From Thermoanaerobaculia bacterium (lineage in GTDB: Bacteria; Acidobacteriota; Thermoanaerobaculia; Multivoradales; JAHEKO01): DNA of 64,000 bases. Where the stretch lies: the NCBI GenBank assembly GCA_947259925.1, contig CAMYOG010000030.1:1-64000 (forward strand). The letters are read 5' to 3'. Below the pieces are notes generated by a model, which saw nothing but the letters and a program-made list of their open reading frames with translations, was not told the origin of the DNA and ran no database searches. Of the stretch, positions 37,390 through 46,746 are shown in pieces. The position numbers and the translations under genes are program-made. Each line of letters opens with the position of its first letter. Position 1 is the stretch's first letter.

Positions 37390-38676
37390 ATGGCGAACCG
37401 ACGGGGAGCGCAAACATTCGGTGTCGCGATACTGGCCCTCGCCATCGCGGCCCCGCTCGCATCGCAGACCTTCGAGCTGACGGTGGTACCGCCGGTCGAC
37501 ACGCCGGTGGGCGAGCTGGCGTTCTTCCAGGCCTGGGACATCAACGACAGGGGCGAGGTGGCCGGCACCGCGCACGACGGTGACTTCGATCCGAGCGCCG
37601 CCGCGCGCTTCTCGGCGGCGAGAGGCGTCGAGGACCTCGACCCGAATGGAGAGTACCGGTCGTTTGGCTGGGCGATCAGTGGCAAGGGCGACGTGTTCGG
37701 ATACATAGAAGGGGGCTCGATCGGCTTCGAGGATCTGTTCATCCACAGCAAGAGTCGTGGGTTCGATTTCCTCGAGAAGGGGAAGACGGACGAGATCGCC
37801 AACGGGTTCCAGATCGGTTTTCTGGGTCGAGGTGCCCTCCCGAGGTCCGGGAAGGTCTTTGGCAGCGTCCTCATCTTCGGTGACGAGGCGACGCGCCTCG
37901 TGCCGCACATCTACACGAAGAAGGGAGGCTGGAAAGACCTTTCCGGACTCCATCCCCGCTTCGTGGAACCGACTTTCGGGGCGTACATCAACGAGGTCGG
38001 GCATCAGGTCTTCGTGATCCCCGGTCAGTCCCCCCCGGGCGAGGAGCCGCCCACCGGGCGCCAGGACGTGTTCGTCAGGCTACGCAACGGCGAGCTCTAT
38101 GAGGTCGTCAGCCCCGGCCGGCCCGTGACGCCAGGCAGCCGGCCCAACCGGAAGGGGCGAATGGCTGGTCTCTACCTGACCGATGATGCGCAACAGCGCG
38201 CGTACGTCTTCAAACCGGAGACCGGGCTGGTGAGCATCCATCCCGATGGCTACAAAGAGAGCTTCGCCCTGGGCACGACCCGGGGAGGTGTGAGCTGGGG
38301 ATCGCTGCGCAGCGGTCGAACCCCTGACGAGGTCTTCGTCCACACCGATCAGGGCGGGCTCGAAGTGCTCATCAGCCGGGCCGATTTCGAGGCGCTGGCC
38401 GCCGGCCGGAAGGGCAGCTTCAGAGGCTCCAGGCCCGAGGACATGAACAACGCCGGCGAGGTGGTCGGGTGCGTCTACATGCGCAGGGGACGGGACTTCC
38501 CATTCCTCTACAGCCCGGAGCACGGGCTGTTCGATCTCGAGACCGTACTCGAGGAGCTGGACCCGGATCTCAAGACCGGCGTGTGCGACGCGATGATCAA
38601 CAACCGGAGTCAGATCCTGATCGACGTCCGGAACGGCTCGCGCGCCACGGCCGCGATCCTGAAGTTTGGCGACTAG
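37390..38676 (+). CDS. Exported HAF-repeat protein
   Basis: A 428-residue product with a signal peptide (FGVAILALAIAAPLAS). It contains scattered Asn-rich HAF-type repeats: AWDINDRGEVAG, WAISGKGDVFGY, AYINEVGHQVF, DMNNAGEVVGC and AMINNRSQIL, which resemble blades of an extracellular propeller. It lies 61 bases after the DUF1579-like gene, with GGAGGAGG before ATG. No catalytic motif is visible; function unknown. Confidence 0.78.
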   Translation: MANRRGAQTFGVAILALAIAAPLASQTFELTVVPPVDTPVGELAFFQAWDINDRGEVAGTAHDGDFDPSAAARFSAARGVEDLDPNGEYRSFGWAISGKGDVFGYIEGGSIGFEDLFIHSKSRGFDFLEKGKTDEIANGFQIGFLGRGALPRSGKVFGSVLIFGDEATRLVPHIYTKKGGWKDLSGLHPRFVEPTFGAYINEVGHQVFVIPGQSPPGEEPPTGRQDVFVRLRNGELYEVVSPGRPVTPGSRPNRKGRMAGLYLTDDAQQRAYVFKPETGLVSIHPDGYKESFALGTTRGGVSWGSLRSGRTPDEVFVHTDQGGLEVLISRADFEALAAGRKGSFRGSRPEDMNNAGEVVGCVYMRRGRDFPFLYSPEHGLFDLETVLEELDPDLKTGVCDAMINNRSQILIDVRNGSRATAAILKFGD

Positions 38677-38682
38677 GGCGCT

Positions 38683-39399
38683 CTAGAGCGTCGCGCCCGC
38701 CGCCACAGTCAGCACCTCGCAGTCGACGCCCAGTCGCTCGATCTCGGCCGCGAACGCCTCCGGCGTCCCGGTCAAGACCGGAAAGGTGCTGTAGTGGATC
38801 GGCACCGCCTGCTCGAGGCCGAGGAAACGGCAGGCGTAGGCCGCTTCCAGCGGTCCCATGGTGAACAGGTCGCCGATCGGGATGAACCCGAGCTCGGGCT
38901 GGTAGAGCTCCGCGGTCAGCTTCATGTCACCGTAGAGCGCGGTATCGCCGGCGTGGTGGAAGGTGTAGCCGTCCGGCATACGGACGACGTAGCCCGCCGC
39001 GACACCGCCGTAGATCAGGCGTCCTTCGGCCTCGAGGCCGGTGGAGTGGTCGGCGCGCACCATCGTGACCTTGCACCCGAGGACCTCTTGCGAGCCGCCC
39101 GGGTTCATCGGCGCGACGGTCGTCACGCCCTCACCCGTCAGCCACATGCAGACCTCGAAGCCGCCGACCACCACCTCGGGCTCGTGCTTCCTGATCAGCT
39201 CCAGCGCATCCCCGAAGTGATCGCCGTGGGCGTGGGTGATCAGCATGGCGTCGATCCGATCGGGCTCGTGGAGCTCGGGCGGGCACATCGGATTGCCCTT
39301 GACCCACGGATCGATCATCACGACCCTGCCGTCGGGCAGCTCGAAGGTGACGGTGGAATGTCCGTAGTATCGAAAGCTCGGTCTGGTTCCAGAAGACAT
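38683..39399 (-). CDS. MBL-fold metal-dependent hydrolase (UPF0173-like)
   Basis: A 238-residue metallo-beta-lactamase-fold protein. The metal-binding motif is ITHAHGDHFGDA, with further ligands in VRADHSTGL, FHHAGDTALYGD and the late His in AVPIHYSTFP. The N-terminal RYYGHSTVTFELPDGR is typical of the UPF0173/UlaG-like group. Substrate unknown. Converges with the HAF-repeat gene, six bases apart. Confidence 0.9.
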   Translation of the reverse strand: MSSGTRPSFRYYGHSTVTFELPDGRVVMIDPWVKGNPMCPPELHEPDRIDAMLITHAHGDHFGDALELIRKHEPEVVVGGFEVCMWLTGEGVTTVAPMNPGGSQEVLGCKVTMVRADHSTGLEAEGRLIYGGVAAGYVVRMPDGYTFHHAGDTALYGDMKLTAELYQPELGFIPIGDLFTMGPLEAAYACRFLGLEQAVPIHYSTFPVLTGTPEAFAAEIERLGVDCEVLTVAAGATL

Positions 39400-39513
39400 C
39401 GTTCCCTCCCCTCGTATCGTACCGAAGGGCGGGGAGAGCTAGACGCCCCGATCGGGTGGGTCGACCTCGCCGTCGCGCCGCGGCCGGCGCCGGTCGAGTA
39501 AGCTCGCGGCACG

Positions 39514-39924
39514 ATGGCGACCGAGTCGTTCGAGGACTCGACTTCTGAAGCGGTGACCCGCGGGCTGCGCGTGCACGTCCGAGCGCGATTCGACCCGCTG
39601 CGCTCCGATCCGGGTCGAGGGCAGTGGTTCTTTCTCTACACGGTCACCCTCACCAACGAGAGCGCCGAGCAGGTGCAGCTTCTGACCCGCCATTGGATCA
39701 TCGAGGACGCCCACGGCCGCATCGAGGAGGTGAAGGGTGACGGGGTGGTCGGAGAGACGCCGATCCTCGCACCGGGCGAGAGCCACGAGTACACCTCTGG
39801 CTGCCCGCTGACCACCGAGTTCGGCTCGATGCGCGGCAGCTACGGGATGGTCACCACCGGCGGCGAGCCCTTCGACGCCGAGATCGCCGAGTTCGTGCTG
39901 GCGCTGCCGCACTCGGTCCACTAG
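39514..39924 (+). CDS. apaG: ApaG-domain protein
   Basis: A 136-residue ApaG (DUF525) protein: RARFDPLRSDPGRGQWFFLY, VQLLTRHWIIEDAHGRIEEV, KGDGVVGETPILAPGESHEY and SGCPLTTEFGSMRGSYGMV are all typical. The family is linked genetically to diadenosine-tetraphosphate hydrolase and cobalt/magnesium phenotypes; its molecular role is unclear. It stands alone here, without ksgA or apaH. Confidence 0.95.
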   Translation: MATESFEDSTSEAVTRGLRVHVRARFDPLRSDPGRGQWFFLYTVTLTNESAEQVQLLTRHWIIEDAHGRIEEVKGDGVVGETPILAPGESHEYTSGCPLTTEFGSMRGSYGMVTTGGEPFDAEIAEFVLALPHSVH

Positions 39925-40022
39925 CACCCGACCGCGACAGTTACGGACTCCCTAGCCGGCCGGACGTCCGATCCGCATGATCGTGCGAGCGTGATCCGTG
40001 ACGGATCGGAAAGGGGTGCCCG

Positions 40023-42218
40023 ATGTCAGCCAAGTCCCCGCAGGCTCCCGAGCCGAATCCCGAGCAGCTGCTGGCGGCTCTCGATCAGCCGCTCGCCCCG
40101 GTTCGGGTGTCAATGATCTACCGGATGGGGCTGGTCCTGGTAGCGGCCGCAATGATTCTGCTGCCGGTGCTCTACCTGGCAGTCATCGCCGGCCTCGGCT
40201 GGCTGGTCTACCTGCACGCGACCCACAGCGTCGTCATCCTGGATGGCGGCGGCAGTGGCCGGATGATGGCTCTCAAGCTCGCGATCTACCTGGCGCCGCT
40301 CATCGCCGGTGGGGTGGCGGTGCTGTTCATGCTCAAGCCCCTGCTGGCGCGGCCGCAGCGACCGCCGACGCCGCTCCGGATCACGGCCAGCGACCAGCCG
40401 CTCTTCTTCCGCTTCGTCGAGCATCTGACGCGGGCGGTCGGCGCCCCGATGCCGCGCAGCATCCGGGTGGACTGCGAGGTCAACGCCTCGGCCAGCTTTC
40501 GGCGAGGCTTCGCCAGCCTGTTCGGCAGCGATCTGGTCCTCACCGTCGGCCTGCCGCTGGTCTCCGGCTTCTCGTTGCGTCAGCTCGCCGGGGTCCTGGC
40601 CCACGAGTTCGGTCACTTCGCGCAGGGCGGCGCGATGCGAGTCACCTATCTGATTCGGAGCATCAACGGCTGGTTCGCGCGGGTCGTCTACGAGCGCGAC
40701 CGGTGGGACGAGCGCCTCGACCAGGCGACCCGTGAGAGCGAGCACTGGGCGGCGCAGTTGATCCTGGTGGTCACCAAGGCGACGGTCTGGATCAGCCGCG
40801 GCGTCCTCTGGGTGCTGATGAATCTCGGACACCTGCTCAGCTGCTTCATGTTGCGCCAGATGGAGTACGACGCCGACCGCTACGAGGCACGGGTCGCCGG
40901 CAGCGACGCCTTCGAGTCGACCGCTCACCGCCTGCGGCAGCTGTTCGCCGGCTCGCAGGCGGCGATCCAGCAGCTGCAGCTGACCTGGTCGGACGGGCAT
41001 CTCGGCGACGATCTGCCGGCGCTCATCTCGCGGCGGGCGGCGGCGGTGCCCGAGGAGGCGATGCAGGAGCTTCATCGGATGGCGCTCGACGAGAAGAGCA
41101 GCATCTTCGCCACCCATCCCGCGGACGGCGACCGGATCGCCAGCGCCCGGCGCGAGGGGGCGCCCGGCATCTTCCGGTTCGATCAGCCCGCGGCGCTCCT
41201 GTTCGAGGACTTCGACGGGCTCTGCCGCCGGGCGACGCTTCACTACTACCAGAGCCACCACGGCCTCGAGGTGAGCTCGCAGCAGCTGGTCTCGTCGGAG
41301 GAGCTCGAGGCCGAGGAGGAGATGATCGAGGCCGGCGGGCGAGCGATCGCGGAGATCTTCGGCGACGGCCTGGCGCCCCTCCGACCGCTCGAGCTCGGGA
41401 GCTCGGCCGAGCTCGCCGCTCCGGACGGCGCGCCGGCAACGGACGGAGCACCCACCGGACTGACGGAAGAGCTCAAGGAACAGGCCGCTCAGGCAGTCGA
41501 GACGATCGGGCGCTGTGGTGACCGTCTCGCCGACGCCGCCGCGGCCGAAGCGCTGCTGCAGGCGGGTTTCGGCGTCGACGCGAGCAGCTTCCATCTGCCG
41601 ACGGCGGATCTCGCCGGCGTCGAGCGCTCGCGGGTGCGGGCGGAGCAGCAGGCGTCCGAGGCCAAGGCGACGCTCGGCAAGATCGAGGAGATCGCCAGCC
41701 GCCGGATGGTCGCCGGTCTGCGGCGGCTCCACACCGCGCCGCCGAGCTCGGCCTCCGAGCGGGTGGCGCGCCGGCGGGAAGAGTGCCGGCGCCTGCTGCC
41801 GGCTCTCCAGGTCATGGTCGACGTTCGCAAGGACGGGTTCGAGCTCCGCTGTGACTTCAGCCGGCTGGCGGCGCTGTTTCATGGCATCGGCGAGGGCGAA
41901 GCGACCCAGAAGGCGGTCGACAAGATCCTCGAGATCTCCCGCTCGATGACCGGCCACCTGTCTCGCATGCGCGCGACGCTGGCCGAGGCGGAGCACCCGT
42001 TCACCCGCGGCGCGGAGTCGCAGAGCATCGGTGAGGTGCTGATCGGCGAGTTCCCGCCGGCTGAGGAGCCCGGCTCGGTCGGCGCTCTCGCCGAGCATGT
42101 CCTGGGGGCGGTGCCGTTCCTCTACTTCCGGGTCGTCGGCCGGCTGGCGACGATCGCGTTGGAGATGGAACCGGCGTCGACGGCCGGTGGAGAGGAGTCG
42201 CGGTCGGCGACGGCGTAG
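40023..42218 (+). CDS. M48-family membrane zinc protease
   Basis: A 731-residue protein. Two TM segments (about 36-66 and 84-106) precede the protease domain, which carries HEFGH at 194-198 in LRQLAGVLAHEFGHFAQGG and a further ligand Glu in LRQMEYDADRYEARVAG. The C-terminal half is long, acidic and helical, without similarity that I recognise. This layout differs from compact HtpX (about 290 residues). The ATG start follows a weak RBS. The likely role is membrane-protein quality control, inferred from the family. Confidence 0.9.
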   Translation: MSAKSPQAPEPNPEQLLAALDQPLAPVRVSMIYRMGLVLVAAAMILLPVLYLAVIAGLGWLVYLHATHSVVILDGGGSGRMMALKLAIYLAPLIAGGVAVLFMLKPLLARPQRPPTPLRITASDQPLFFRFVEHLTRAVGAPMPRSIRVDCEVNASASFRRGFASLFGSDLVLTVGLPLVSGFSLRQLAGVLAHEFGHFAQGGAMRVTYLIRSINGWFARVVYERDRWDERLDQATRESEHWAAQLILVVTKATVWISRGVLWVLMNLGHLLSCFMLRQMEYDADRYEARVAGSDAFESTAHRLRQLFAGSQAAIQQLQLTWSDGHLGDDLPALISRRAAAVPEEAMQELHRMALDEKSSIFATHPADGDRIASARREGAPGIFRFDQPAALLFEDFDGLCRRATLHYYQSHHGLEVSSQQLVSSEELEAEEEMIEAGGRAIAEIFGDGLAPLRPLELGSSAELAAPDGAPATDGAPTGLTEELKEQAAQAVETIGRCGDRLADAAAAEALLQAGFGVDASSFHLPTADLAGVERSRVRAEQQASEAKATLGKIEEIASRRMVAGLRRLHTAPPSSASERVARRREECRRLLPALQVMVDVRKDGFELRCDFSRLAALFHGIGEGEATQKAVDKILEISRSMTGHLSRMRATLAEAEHPFTRGAESQSIGEVLIGEFPPAEEPGSVGALAEHVLGAVPFLYFRVVGRLATIALEMEPASTAGGEESRSATA

Positions 42219-42260
42219 CACGGGGCGGTGATACGATCTCGGAAAGCTCGGAGGTTCGAC

Positions 42261-42539
42261 ATGCCTCGTTTCCTGATCGAGATCACGCACGACGATGAGC
42301 ACGATGCGTGCGTCAAGGCGCTCCACGCCCTCCAGAGCCTCGGCTCGCACTTCGTCACGCACGCGGAGTTCGGCTGCAGCGACGGCGCTCACGCCGGCTG
42401 GCTGATCGCCGAGCTGGACAGCCGCGAAGACGCCGAGCGGATGGTGCCGCCCGAGTTCCGCGTCGGGGCGCGCATCGTGCAGCTCCAGCGCTTCAGTCCC
42501 GAGCACATCCAGTCGATGCTCGCCGAGCTGGAGAGCTGA
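42261..42539 (+). CDS. Small conserved-looking protein, function unknown
   Basis: A 92-residue soluble protein beginning MPRFLIEITHDDEHDACVKA, with GSHFVTHAEFGCSDGAHAGW in the middle and an end like a dimeric alpha/beta barrel (DUF3303 or muconolactone-isomerase size). Good RBS (CGGAGG, six to eleven bases before ATG). It lies just before the DUF2157 gene and may be co-transcribed with it. No function assigned. Confidence 0.75.
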   Translation: MPRFLIEITHDDEHDACVKALHALQSLGSHFVTHAEFGCSDGAHAGWLIAELDSREDAERMVPPEFRVGARIVQLQRFSPEHIQSMLAELES

Positions 42540-42594
42540 GACGCAGCGGATCGTCATCTACCAGTGCGACCTGGTCAGCGGCGACGACGAGCTC

Positions 42595-44397
42595 GTGGCC
42601 GCGGTCTCGGACGCAGCCGGCACGGAGCGGGCGGCGACGCTAGCGAAGCTCGCGGCCCCCGGTCCGGCCTACCTCGAAGATCTCGAGGAGAGCGTGGCCC
42701 GAGAGCTCCACGCGCGGCTCGAAGCGCGCGGCGTCGACGCCGATCTCGAGCCGATGAGCCCCGGTACGGGGATCAGCGAGTGGCTCGCCGCGGAAGTGCC
42801 CAAGTGGGTCAAGCGCGGGCTCCTGCACCCCGACTCGGTAGGCCGCATCTTCGGCAACTACGGTCTCGAGCCGCCCCCGGCAGCCGCTCTCCCGGCCGCC
42901 GTCCCCCGGCCCCGTCGGCAACTAGGCGCCGGCACGCTCCTGCGGGCTGTGCTGACGCTCGGTGCGGTCCTCGTCGGCCTCGGGCTGATCCTGTTCATCG
43001 CCGCCAACTGGCAGAAGATCCCGTCGGCGGTGAAGATCGCCGGCTCGCTCGCCCTGAGCGTCGTCGCGCTGCACGCCGGCTATCACTACCGTTTCCGGAG
43101 CTCGCATCCGAAGCTCGGGGCGGCACTCTTGCTGATCGCCCTGTTCGGCATCGGCGGCGTGGTGATCTTGATCGGCCAGATCTACCACGTGACGGCCGAC
43201 AGCTATCTCCTGCCGCTCGTCTGGGGTGCTCTCTGCGTGCCGGTAGGGCTCTTCCTGCGGTTTCGGGTCGCGCTCTACATCGCGAGCGGACTCTGGCTCT
43301 GGTCGTACTGGCTGCACTTCGAAGAGACCGGACAGCTGCCCTGGATCTACCCGGTCCTGTTGCTCGGGTTCCTGCTGCCCTACGGCCTGATCTCGAAGGA
43401 CAGGCGTTTTCATCTGATCCATCTGGCAGTACTGATGCTGGCGCTGATGACAACGATCGCGGCCGAGAGCTTCTGGCAATGCACCGTCCTGGTGGGCGCT
43501 CTCATCGTGTTGCGCCTGAGGCTCCGCGAGCCGCTCTACGACTGGCTCCTGGTGGCGGGCTTTTTCCTCTGGCAGTTCGCCTTCGTAGAGCACTTCGACG
43601 ATCTGCCCAACCTGCTCTATCTGCTGCCTCTGGCGTTCTTCTTCCACCGGGCGTCAGCGACCGGGTCGAACGCCCTTATGGTGGCGAACGTCCTCAACAC
43701 CCAGCTCTGGCTGACGATCCTCCTGCTTCAGACTGCCCAGCGCTTCGACCTCGGCGACGTCGCCGGCACCGGTGTCCTGCTGTGGCTGCTCACCGCCGGA
43801 GTCCTCTGGTTCGGTATCGGCAAGCGGCTCGCGGGCTCCGAGGCCTGGGCGAGCCTGTCGACCTTCCTCAGGTTCGGCGGGGTCGCGCTCGCCGGGCTGA
43901 TGGTCTATGTCCTCAGCTTCCGTTTCTACGAAGAGCAAGACGCGTTCTACGGCACGCCGCTCTTTCTGGGAGCGACCCTGGCGTTCGGGCTCTTCGGGCT
44001 CGCCCTGGCGATCCCGCCGGTCGAGCGAGAGGCGCGGCGCCAGAAGCGCTGGGGCCTCCCCCTGGTCCTGGCGCTGGTAATGGCGAGTGTGATCTTGTCG
44101 TTCGCGGCCCCGCCCTCCCAACTCTTCCACACCGTGCTCTTCAACCTCATCCTGTTCGTCGGCGCGTTCGTGCTGATGCTCCGCGGGCACCGGAAACAGA
44201 GCCTCGCCTGGTACAACGCCGGCATCGCCCTGTTCGTGCTCTTGATCGCTTCGCGCTACCTCGACACCTTCGTCGAGTTTCTGCCGCGCTCGGTCTTTTT
44301 CGTGCTCGGTGGCCTCTTCCTGATCGCCTGGGCGGTGTTCGTCGATCGTCAGAGAAAGCGTGCGCTCGCCCGCGACGGAGGGCTCGAAGATGCCTAG
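42595..44397 (+). CDS. DUF2157-type polytopic membrane protein
   Basis: A 600-residue protein with a soluble N-terminal region, including PKWVKRGLLHPDSVGRIFGN, the DUF2157-type signature, and about 14 hydrophobic segments, including LILFIAANWQKIPSAVKIA. GTG 42595 is the first usual start codon, but the in-frame codons upstream also look coding (RIVIYQCDLVSGDDELVAAV), so the real start may be a rare codon (CTG 42571) or lie within the preceding gene. It overlaps the GDYXXLXY gene by eight bases, a known pairing. Function unknown. Confidence 0.88.
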   Translation: MAAVSDAAGTERAATLAKLAAPGPAYLEDLEESVARELHARLEARGVDADLEPMSPGTGISEWLAAEVPKWVKRGLLHPDSVGRIFGNYGLEPPPAAALPAAVPRPRRQLGAGTLLRAVLTLGAVLVGLGLILFIAANWQKIPSAVKIAGSLALSVVALHAGYHYRFRSSHPKLGAALLLIALFGIGGVVILIGQIYHVTADSYLLPLVWGALCVPVGLFLRFRVALYIASGLWLWSYWLHFEETGQLPWIYPVLLLGFLLPYGLISKDRRFHLIHLAVLMLALMTTIAAESFWQCTVLVGALIVLRLRLREPLYDWLLVAGFFLWQFAFVEHFDDLPNLLYLLPLAFFFHRASATGSNALMVANVLNTQLWLTILLLQTAQRFDLGDVAGTGVLLWLLTAGVLWFGIGKRLAGSEAWASLSTFLRFGGVALAGLMVYVLSFRFYEEQDAFYGTPLFLGATLAFGLFGLALAIPPVEREARRQKRWGLPLVLALVMASVILSFAAPPSQLFHTVLFNLILFVGAFVLMLRGHRKQSLAWYNAGIALFVLLIASRYLDTFVEFLPRSVFFVLGGLFLIAWAVFVDRQRKRALARDGGLEDA

Positions 44398-44893
44398 GCG
44401 CGGGCTCGGCCTCTGGCTGACGACGGCCATCTGGATCGCCGTCTGCGGCGGCATCTGGGCCTACCATGACTACCAGCTCAAGCATGGTGAGGAGATCGTG
44501 CTCAAGACCGTACCGGTAGATCCGCGCGACATCCTGCGGGGTGACTACGTCGTCCTGCGCTACGAGATCTCGACCGCGCGGCGGGGCGGGGCCGACGCGC
44601 CCTACTACTTCCGTCCGAACCAGGTCGTCTACGTCGCGCTCGAAGACGAGGGCGGCGAGTGGAGAGTCGCCGGGGCAGGCTTCGAGCCGCCCGGCGAAGG
44701 TCTGTACCTGCGGGGCCGGATCCGCTCGGCGACCCCAGATCAGCTCCAGATCGACTACGGGATCGAGAGCTTCTTCGTTCCCGAAGGTGAGGGGAAGAAG
44801 TACGAGGAGGCTCGGAATCGGGATCGGCTCTGGGCGGTGGTGAGCGTCAGTCCGCACGGCAACGCCTACCTCAAGCGACTGGAGATCCGCTGA
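44390..44893 (+). CDS. GDYXXLXY-domain membrane-anchored protein
   Basis: A 167-residue protein with one N-terminal TM segment (LWLTTAIWIAVCGGIWAY). The motif DPRDILRGDYVVLRYEIS gives the family its name, and the C-terminal part contains DYGIESFFVPEGEGKKYEE, also conserved. It commonly follows a DUF2157 gene, as here. ATG 44390 lies inside the end of that gene and the last base of this gene is the first base of the next ATG. Function unknown. Confidence 0.9.
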   Translation: MPRRGLGLWLTTAIWIAVCGGIWAYHDYQLKHGEEIVLKTVPVDPRDILRGDYVVLRYEISTARRGGADAPYYFRPNQVVYVALEDEGGEWRVAGAGFEPPGEGLYLRGRIRSATPDQLQIDYGIESFFVPEGEGKKYEEARNRDRLWAVVSVSPHGNAYLKRLEIR

Positions 44894-45432
44894 TGCCCCG
44901 CTTCGTCGCCTTCCTGCGCGGGATGAACCTGGGCCGGCGCCGGATCACCAACGACGAGCTCTGCGCTTGCTTCACCGAGCTCGGCTTCGACAACGCCTCG
45001 GCGTTCCTGGCCAGCGGCAACGTCGTCTTCGATTCCGCCGATGCCGACGCCGGAGTGGTCACGACGCGTATCGAGACCGGACTCGCCCAGGCGCTCGACT
45101 ACGAGGTGCCGACGTTCCTGCGGACCGGGAGCGAGGTGCGGGCGATCGCCGAAAGCCGACCGTTCACGTCGAAGGAGCTCGAGAGCGGTGGCAAGCCGCA
45201 AGTGATGTTGCTGCCCGGCGAGCCTGAGGCGCAAGCGCGCGCGACCGTACTCGCCCTGGACAGCCCCGAGGACCGCCTGGTCTCCGCTGGCCGCGAGCTC
45301 TACTGGCTGCCGAGCGCTGGCATCCTCGATTCCGAGCTCGACTTCAAGCTGATCGAGAAGGCGGTCGGGCCGACTACGATGCGCACCAAGCGCACCCTGG
45401 AGCGGCTCGCCGCCAAGTACCTGACCGACTAG
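44893..45432 (+). CDS. DUF1697 protein
   Basis: A 179-residue protein beginning MPRFVAFLRGMNLGRRRI, followed by ELGFDNASAFLASGNVVFDS, the characteristic DUF1697 N-terminus; the end LIEKAVGPTTMRTKRTLERL is also typical. Function unknown. It overlaps the upstream gene by one base (TGATG) and its end overlaps the convergent methyltransferase by four bases. Confidence 0.92.
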   Translation: MPRFVAFLRGMNLGRRRITNDELCACFTELGFDNASAFLASGNVVFDSADADAGVVTTRIETGLAQALDYEVPTFLRTGSEVRAIAESRPFTSKELESGGKPQVMLLPGEPEAQARATVLALDSPEDRLVSAGRELYWLPSAGILDSELDFKLIEKAVGPTTMRTKRTLERLAAKYLTD

Positions 45433-46643
45433 CCTCGGGCGCGCGGTCCGAGCTCGAGCACCACCCGGTAGGCGCCGAACACGTCGCGCGCGAAGACGTC
45501 GACGCAGCCCCACAGATAGAGCTGGAAGCGGCGGTAGAGACCCTTGCCCCAGCGACGGACGATCTCGTCGCGTGACGCTTCGAGCCGCTCGGCCCAGTGG
45601 CGGCAGGTGAGCTCGTAATCATGGCGATCGTTGTGCACGGTGACGACTTCGAAGGGCGTCTCGGCGACCTCGGTCAGGTAGTCGTGCAGACACATCGGCG
45701 TGGCGTTGCCGGGGAAGATGTAGCGATAGGTGAACGAGCGGAACGGGAACTTCGTGCGTGCCGAGCAGGCGTCGAGGTAGACGCGGCCACCCGGCTTGAG
45801 CAGCCGCTCGTACTGGGCCAGCGACGCTCGGTAGTCCGGCAGGTGCTCGGTGACGCCCAGGTTGACGATGGCGTCGAACGGCTCGTCGGTTTGGTACTCG
45901 AGGAAGTGCTCGCGCACTACCTCGCACGGCAGCTCCCGCTCGCGGATGAGCTGGTTGACGTAGGTCTCTGACGGCTCCGAGATGGTCAGCGAGGTCGTTC
46001 GGATACCCCGGCTGCCGGCATGGGCGGTCATCGCGCCCCAACCGGCGCCGATGTCCAGGATGCGCTGGCCCTCCCGGGCGCCGGTGGAGGAGAGCGCGAA
46101 GTCGAGCTTGCGCAGGATCGCATCGTCGAGCGACTCCTCGTCCGACGCGAAGATCCCGTGCGAGTAGCAGTTCGTCCGGTCGAGGAAGAGCTCGTAGAAG
46201 TCGGCGTTCTCGTCGTAGTGCTCGGCGATCCATTTCTTGTCGCTCGCCACCTGGCCGAAGACGATCGGATGCAGGAGCTTGTTCCAGAGCGACTGGAGCG
46301 GATGCCGATCGGTGAGCAGCGGCCGCAGCCTCAGGATCGCGAGCATCTCTCCGTCCATGTCGATCGAACCGGCCATGAACGCCTCGCACACCTTGGTCTC
46401 GTCGAGCGAGGCAAGGGCGGCCCGACCGCGCTCGTCCCGCACTCGAACCGTGAACGCGGTCTCGCCGGTGCCGAAGTCGTAGACCGAGTTGTCTTCGAGC
46501 TCGAGACGGAACGCCGGCAGCCCGTCCGCGTCCGACTCGATGGCGGCGTACGACGTCTGGAGCTGACGGACGACGCGTCGGGTCAGATCGAAGAGCCGAC
46601 CGGGAGAGGCGTGGGCGGACCGTTGCGAGGCGACCGGAGCCAT
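45429..46643 (-). CDS. Cyclopropane-fatty-acid synthase-like methyltransferase
   Basis: A 404-residue methyltransferase of the CFA-synthase group. The N-terminal lipid-binding part contains DNSVYDFGTGETAFTVRV. The catalytic part has AEHYDENADFYELFLDRTNC, the SAM motif QRILDIGAGWGAMTAHA, and the conserved VNLGVTEHLPDYRASLAQYE. The sequence FPGNATPMCLHDYLTEVA is also family-like. ATG 46643 follows GGAGG on the minus strand; a longer reading upstream is Arg/Ser-rich and rejected. Expected substrate: unsaturated or other acyl chains of membrane lipids; specificity unknown. Confidence 0.9.
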   Translation of the reverse strand: MAPVASQRSAHASPGRLFDLTRRVVRQLQTSYAAIESDADGLPAFRLELEDNSVYDFGTGETAFTVRVRDERGRAALASLDETKVCEAFMAGSIDMDGEMLAILRLRPLLTDRHPLQSLWNKLLHPIVFGQVASDKKWIAEHYDENADFYELFLDRTNCYSHGIFASDEESLDDAILRKLDFALSSTGAREGQRILDIGAGWGAMTAHAGSRGIRTTSLTISEPSETYVNQLIRERELPCEVVREHFLEYQTDEPFDAIVNLGVTEHLPDYRASLAQYERLLKPGGRVYLDACSARTKFPFRSFTYRYIFPGNATPMCLHDYLTEVAETPFEVVTVHNDRHDYELTCRHWAERLEASRDEIVRRWGKGLYRRFQLYLWGCVDVFARDVFGAYRVVLELGPRARG

Positions 46644-46746
46644 GGCATTCCTCCTCGTCCACGCGATCCGGTCGACGACGGAGCCATAGCCCACGCCTCG
46701 GGAAGCCGGACCGGCAGACAGTTCGTGGCGGTGATCGCTCCGGAAT

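Noticed and set aside
40110..42557. 815-codon open frame on the minus strand
   Set aside because: It is antisense to the M48 protease gene, has no domain and is rich in Arg/Gln/Ala, a shadow.
42564..44420. 618-codon open frame on the plus strand
   Set aside because: Out of frame with the DUF2157 gene, with very high Arg/Ala/Gly and no membrane pattern; the 42595 frame has the conserved membrane segments.
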